Source of the DNA: Verrucomicrobiota bacterium
GTDB taxonomy: Bacteria > Verrucomicrobiota > Verrucomicrobiia > Limisphaerales > AV2
Length of the DNA: 5,852 bases
NCBI GenBank assembly: GCA_003219675.1
Contig: QHPW01000370.1
Span: forward strand, 1 to 5,852
Direction: 5' to 3'
The position numbers and the translations under genes were made by a program. The notes under the pieces were generated by a model, which was not told where the DNA came from, did not search any database, and saw nothing but the letters and a program-made list of their open reading frames with translations. Each line of letters starts with the position of its first letter. Positions within the stretch are counted from its first letter, which is position 1. This document shows, one piece after another, positions 1 to 4,000 of this stretch.

Positions 1-158
1 TGCTCCCGATAGGGCAGCGGCTTGAGCAACACGGCGTTGACGATGCTGAAAATGGCTGTGTTTGCCCCGATGCCAAGCGCGAGCGTCAGCACGGCCACGG
101 CGGTGAAGCCGGGGTTCTTCAACAATTGGCGCAACGCGTAGCGAAGGTCGTTAAACAT
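1..158 (-). CDS. ABC transporter permease, MacB/FtsX type, N-terminal fragment
   Basis: This is the first 52 codons of a gene that runs off the left edge. The ATG is at 158-156. The peptide opens with MFNDLRYALRQLLKNPGFTA, followed by a hydrophobic stretch (about residues 18-45: VAVLTLALGIGANTAIFSIV) and then NAVLLKPLPYRE. This is the classic opening of MacB-like periplasmic core permeases, in particular the roughly 800-residue duplicated permeases abundant in Acidobacteriota and Verrucomicrobiota: a short amphipathic cytoplasmic segment, the first membrane helix with the GIGANTAIF motif, then the start of the periplasmic domain. Full-length relatives sit in the inner membrane and usually work with a MacB-type ATPase in efflux or in moving substrates to the outer membrane. 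The substrate cannot be told from this fragment. No good Shine-Dalgarno lies just upstream (the bases before the ATG read ctctttgca), but the conserved MFNDLR start supports this ATG. It is on the same strand as the giant gene but 628 bases downstream of it, so an operon is doubtful. Confidence 0.9.
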   Translation of the reverse strand, partial: MFNDLRYALRQLLKNPGFTAVAVLTLALGIGANTAIFSIVNAVLLKPLPYRE

Positions 159-786
159 TGCAAAGAGCGTGTATCAGAGTTTCGCGACGCGGTGGAAGGC
201 TCAGAGTTGCGACGGATTCCCTTTCGTCCAGGCACAATTCAGGAAATGGATGAGACGGATGCACGCAATCGAATCTGACTCCTTTTGCATCATGTGTGCC
301 ATGAGCCAAACCAAGGTAATGAAGTTCACAACAACTTGGCAATGCAATACTTAACCGTCGGAGCTGGTCCAAGACGGCCGACATCTGTGTTCGCCTCTGG
401 GATTTGGCCGTCCCACGAACGGGACCAATTCATGCCGGAATAACGGTGTCGGTGACTGCGAATGGTAATCTCCTCGTGTATCCTTGAATGCGTTTTGATT
501 GAACTGGTTTTAGCAAAGACCGTGTCGCAACATCCGAAAATGATACCGCAAGTATGGTGGATTACTTTCTTTTGCGGGTTGGCTATGGTTGCGGCGACAG
601 AGGCCGGCGCCGTTGACTTAGACTTGGCGCCACCGTTAAGTTAGAAAAAGCGCTTTTCTTCCCGTTCGCCACTTTTGGCCGCGGTTGCAAAATGCCCGTC
701 GTTATTGGCGATTTCGTGTTTTTGCATTTTCTATCCTTGGCTGCGATTTGCCCGAAAAATGGCAACCAGTATCAAATGACGGCTGC
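159..786. other. Intergenic region without a convincing gene
   Basis: These 628 bases separate the stop of the repeat-protein gene from the start of the permease gene. Short open frames occur on both strands, but none has a ribosome-binding site at a sensible distance or a recognisable product. The part next to the permease (159-400) must hold that gene's 5' untranslated region and probably its promoter, but I could not pick out a convincing -35/-10 pair. I found no tRNA, rRNA, riboswitch or strong intrinsic terminator. The visible structures are a near-palindrome at 643-659 and a weak 5-bp hairpin at 748-765, just after the giant gene's stop. Confidence 0.7.
643..659. other. AT-rich near-palindrome in the intergenic region
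   Basis: The 17 bases AGAAAAAGCGCTTTTCT read almost the same on both strands. The inner 12 bases (646-657, AAAAGCGCTTTT) are a perfect inverted repeat, and the outer arms differ only by one extra A. As RNA it would form a weak stem of mostly A-U pairs around a GCGC loop, so it is a poor terminator. As DNA it has the shape of a dimeric regulator's site. It lies 128 bases past the giant gene's stop and 485 bases upstream of the permease start, which is far for an operator of either gene. The symmetry is seen directly; any function is a guess. Confidence 0.25.
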
Positions 787-1017
787 TTACTTGGCAATCG
801 CCCGGTAAAAACGACGCGGGTAGTTTGGTGCTTGCAGATCCTCGATAAACATCGTGCCGGAGGTCGCCACGTTGGTTGAAATGCCAGCCCAGTTAACAAG
901 ATTAGTGGACGCCTCGATTACATAGGAACGATCGGCTTGTCCTTGTAAGCGGATTAGTGACGGGCCAGTTGGCAGGCCAAAAACGGACAGCAAGGCAGCC
1001 GGGTTGGTGTTATCGGG
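787..1017 (-). other. C-terminal 'EASTNLVNW ... RRFYRA' module of the giant protein
   Basis: The last 76 residues run from PDNTNPAALLSVFG through GPSLIRLQGQADRSYVIEA, STNLVNWAGISTNVATSG and FIEDLQAPNYPRRFYRAIAK to the stop. A compact C-terminal beta module with 'Y.IEASTNL.NW' and a terminal 'RFYR' is, from memory, repeated at the ends of a great many otherwise unrelated secreted proteins in Verrucomicrobiota. Its constant C-terminal place suggests a shared sorting, stabilising or substrate-binding role, but I know of no proven function. There is no hydrophobic anchor and no PEP-CTERM or LPxTG motif. This module is the main clue to the host phylum. Confidence 0.65.
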
Positions 1018-4000
1018 CAAGTTCAGTGGAATAAACACGTTGTCGATGAATGCCGCATCAAGTCCAGCGCTGAAGTTGGCATCTTTGGTGTAGCGCCACT
1101 CGCAGCTATTGTAACCTGCAGGCACCGCAAACCGGAAGGTTTGCCAGCCAACGTCTCCAGACCAGCGTTCCACGCGCACTCCGTTCAAATGGAACTCAAG
1201 GAAATCCCAGCCCGCCTCTGAACTGACGCGCAAATCAAAAGAACCCGTGCCGGCGCGTGCGTTGAATAAGAGGACCAGCGAACTTTGTTGCCCATCCTGA
1301 ATAAGACCGGAACGCGCGGCAAATCGACCACCTGAAGCAGTGCCGGACGCCACAAACCACGGTTGATCGCCCGTGGTTGACCAAGGCAACGTAGTGAGAT
1401 TACCCGACTCAAATGTGTCCGAATAAGCATTCAGGCGGAAATTGGCCGTGAGATTGTAGTTTTGGTTCATCGTCAGTATGAGCGGGTCATTCGATGAACT
1501 CACGCTTCCTTCCCATCCCACGAATTCGTAATCCCGCTCCGGTGCGGCGATCAAAACCTGAATGGAGTTGGTAGGGTACTGGCCCGCTGGCGGCGAAACC
1601 GCCCCACCCAACGGCGGGCTGATGTTCAGATTGTAGAATTGGGGCAGCGCGTCGTTATCTAAAATCGTCAGCAAAGCCGTGCCCTGGGCGCCGATCATCA
1701 CATCGCTCGTTGGATTGGACAGCGTTAGAATAATCGTCTCGTTTGTTTCAATCAAACGATCGTCAATGATCGGGACGGTGAAGGCTTTGTTGGTTTCACC
1801 TATCCCAAAGGTTAGAGTCCCCTGTTGCGCCACGTAGTCGAGGCCGGCCGTGGCCGTGCCGTCACGCGTGGCGTAATCGACGGTGACAACGCTGTCAGCG
1901 CCACCGGTTCGCGCCACGTTGATCCTCGCTGCGCCTGCATCTTCTTTGACGGCATAGTAGGGAAGTGCGAACGAAACGGCATTTTCATCATCGATAATCA
2001 CCAGTACTGCTGCGCCTCGGCCGCCAAGACTTCCCCCGGCCCCGGCATTGGTCAAGATCAGGTTCACGGTTTCGTTACCTTCCGCCGTGGTCTCGTCGAT
2101 AATTGGAATTGTGAATGTCTTCACTGTTTCGCCGGAGGCAAAGCTCAAGGTACCGTTTTGCGCCACGTATTTCGTCCCGGCTTTTGCGGTGCCATCACTG
2201 GTCAGGTAATCGACGGTGAACTCGGTCTGGCTGTTGCCGGTGCGGACCACCGTGATCACAGCCACTCCCGCCTTCTCGGAAACCTGATAAGTGGCGCCAC
2301 TGAATTGGACGATTCCAAATGTGAATTTTTCCTCGCCGTGAATGCGAGCGATGCCTTCGCGGGCCAGACCGTTGACCTGTGTGAATTCGCCTCCGATAAG
2401 CAAAGCGCCGTCCGGCTGCCCCACGACTGAGTAAATGGTTCCGTTTGCTCCCGTTCCCGGATCAAAACTCGAATCTAACGAACCGTCGGCATTCAGACGC
2501 GCAAAGCGGTTAAGGTCCGCCCCATTCAAATGTGTGAAGGCGCCGCCGACGAAGATCTTTCCGTCGGGCGCCACGGCCACGGAGTAAACGGCGTTGTCAA
2601 TTCCCCAAGCGGCGTTGAAACCGCGATCCACCGAGCCATCGGAGTTAAGCCGCGCGAGGTTGGTCGAGCCGACTGCATTGACGCTCGTGAACGCGCCCGC
2701 GATCAGGATTTTGCCATCGGCTTGTTGGGCCACTGAATACACTGCGCCATTCGCGCTCGAACCCGGATTAAAGTTGTTGTCCAGTGAGCCATCGGGATTA
2801 AGTCGGGCAATGCGGCTGAAATTTCCGCCATTGAAGCCGGTGAATTTGCCCGCCACCACCACTTGGTCGTTGGTTTGGACTGTAATGGCATAGACGGCAT
2901 CATTGGCGCCAAAGCCAACATTGAAGTCCGGGTCCACTGAGCCATCCGTCGAGAGCCGGGCGACGTGGCCGGCGGCGGAGCCGTTGAACGAAGTAAAATC
3001 TCCGCCAACCAGCACCTTGCCATCAGCCTGCGAAGCGATCGCGCGCACCAACCCGTTGGGACCGCCGCCGGAGTCAAAGCCGAAATCCAGAGAACCATCC
3101 GCGTTGAGCCGGGCGAGATGATTCCGGGCGGTGGTATCGAAGTTCGCGAAGGCGCCGCCAAGTAACACCTTGCCATCGGATTGCGACGCGACCGACATCA
3201 CAACGTCGTCTGCCCCGGCGCCAGGATTGAATCCACTGTCCAAATTGCCGTCCGGGTGAAGTCGCGCGACTCGATTGAAGTTGATGCCATTGACGGTCGT
3301 GAATTCTCCGCCGAAAATGATTGTCTGATCGGGCTGCAGGGCAACTGATCGGACGCGGCCGTCAATTGCTCCCGGATTGAATTCGTAATCCACGTTACCC
3401 GGCGTTTCATTGTCCACGATCGTGACCACCGTGTTGGTGATTTGGCCGAGGGTGGCCGATCCGGGCAATGCGCCGCTTTGAGGCCCGAGAACGTTTGTGA
3501 GAGAGACATTGAAAGTTTGGTCACCTTCTCCCAACTGCTCATCGATGATGCTGATCGTAATTGTCTTATTGGTTTCGCCAGGGCGAAATACGAGCGTGCC
3601 GGTTCCGTTGGTTGAATGGACATAAGCGTCACCCGCGAAGCTGAGCGTGCCGTTCTGCGCCATGTATTTCAGTCCTGCTCTGGCCGTGCCGTCGCCGGTC
3701 AGGTAATCGACCTTCACCGGATTGACGGTCCCGCCAATGCGCCGCACGTTCAAAGTCACCGAGCCGGCGTACTCGATGATACTGTAGTTGGCGACATCAA
3801 ATTGGAGCGAGCACTCATCATCGACAATCACCAAGACCGCATTACTCTGGCCTGCCAGAGTTGCGCCACCGGTGGGATTGGCCAGAGCCAGATTCACGCT
3901 CTCATCGCCGTCTGCCAGAGCGTTGTCGATGATCGGAACGGTGAAGGTCTGTTCCGTCTCACCCGCGGAAAAATACAGGGTGCCTGTCTGGGCGACATAC

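Noticed and set aside
151..384. 77-codon minus-strand frame overlapping the permease start, with AAAAGGAG at 286-279, considered as a leader peptide
   Set aside because: The purine-rich motif is not at a proper distance from a start codon in this frame (14 bases to a GTG), the peptide has no recognisable features, and its overlap with the permease ATG can be chance.
748..765. Hairpin TTGCC-cgaaaaat-GGCAA 22 bases past the stop of the giant gene, considered as a terminator
   Set aside because: The stem is only five base pairs and no U-run follows it on the minus strand, so it does not meet the form of an intrinsic terminator.
159..786. Possible promoter for the permease gene
   Set aside because: I scanned the minus strand upstream of 158 and found no -35/-10 pair with acceptable match and spacing, so no site is reported although a promoter probably exists here.
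692..808. 38-codon plus-strand frame (MPVVIGDFVFLHFLSL...) running into the end of the giant gene
   Set aside because: It has no ribosome-binding site, overlaps the coding end of the convergent gene and encodes no recognisable product.
1825..2430. 201-codon plus-strand open frame, opposite the propeller end and Calx-beta 8-9
   Set aside because: It lies fully antisense to a well-supported repeat domain, its peptide shows repeats only as a mirror of the Calx-beta DNA, and it has no recognisable domain. The long length follows from the codon bias of the repeats.
2703..3176. Minus-strand 157-codon frame inside the propeller region
   Set aside because: It is a shifted frame of the delta-60 repeats (Met/Ser/Pro/Trp-rich, periodic), with no independent support.
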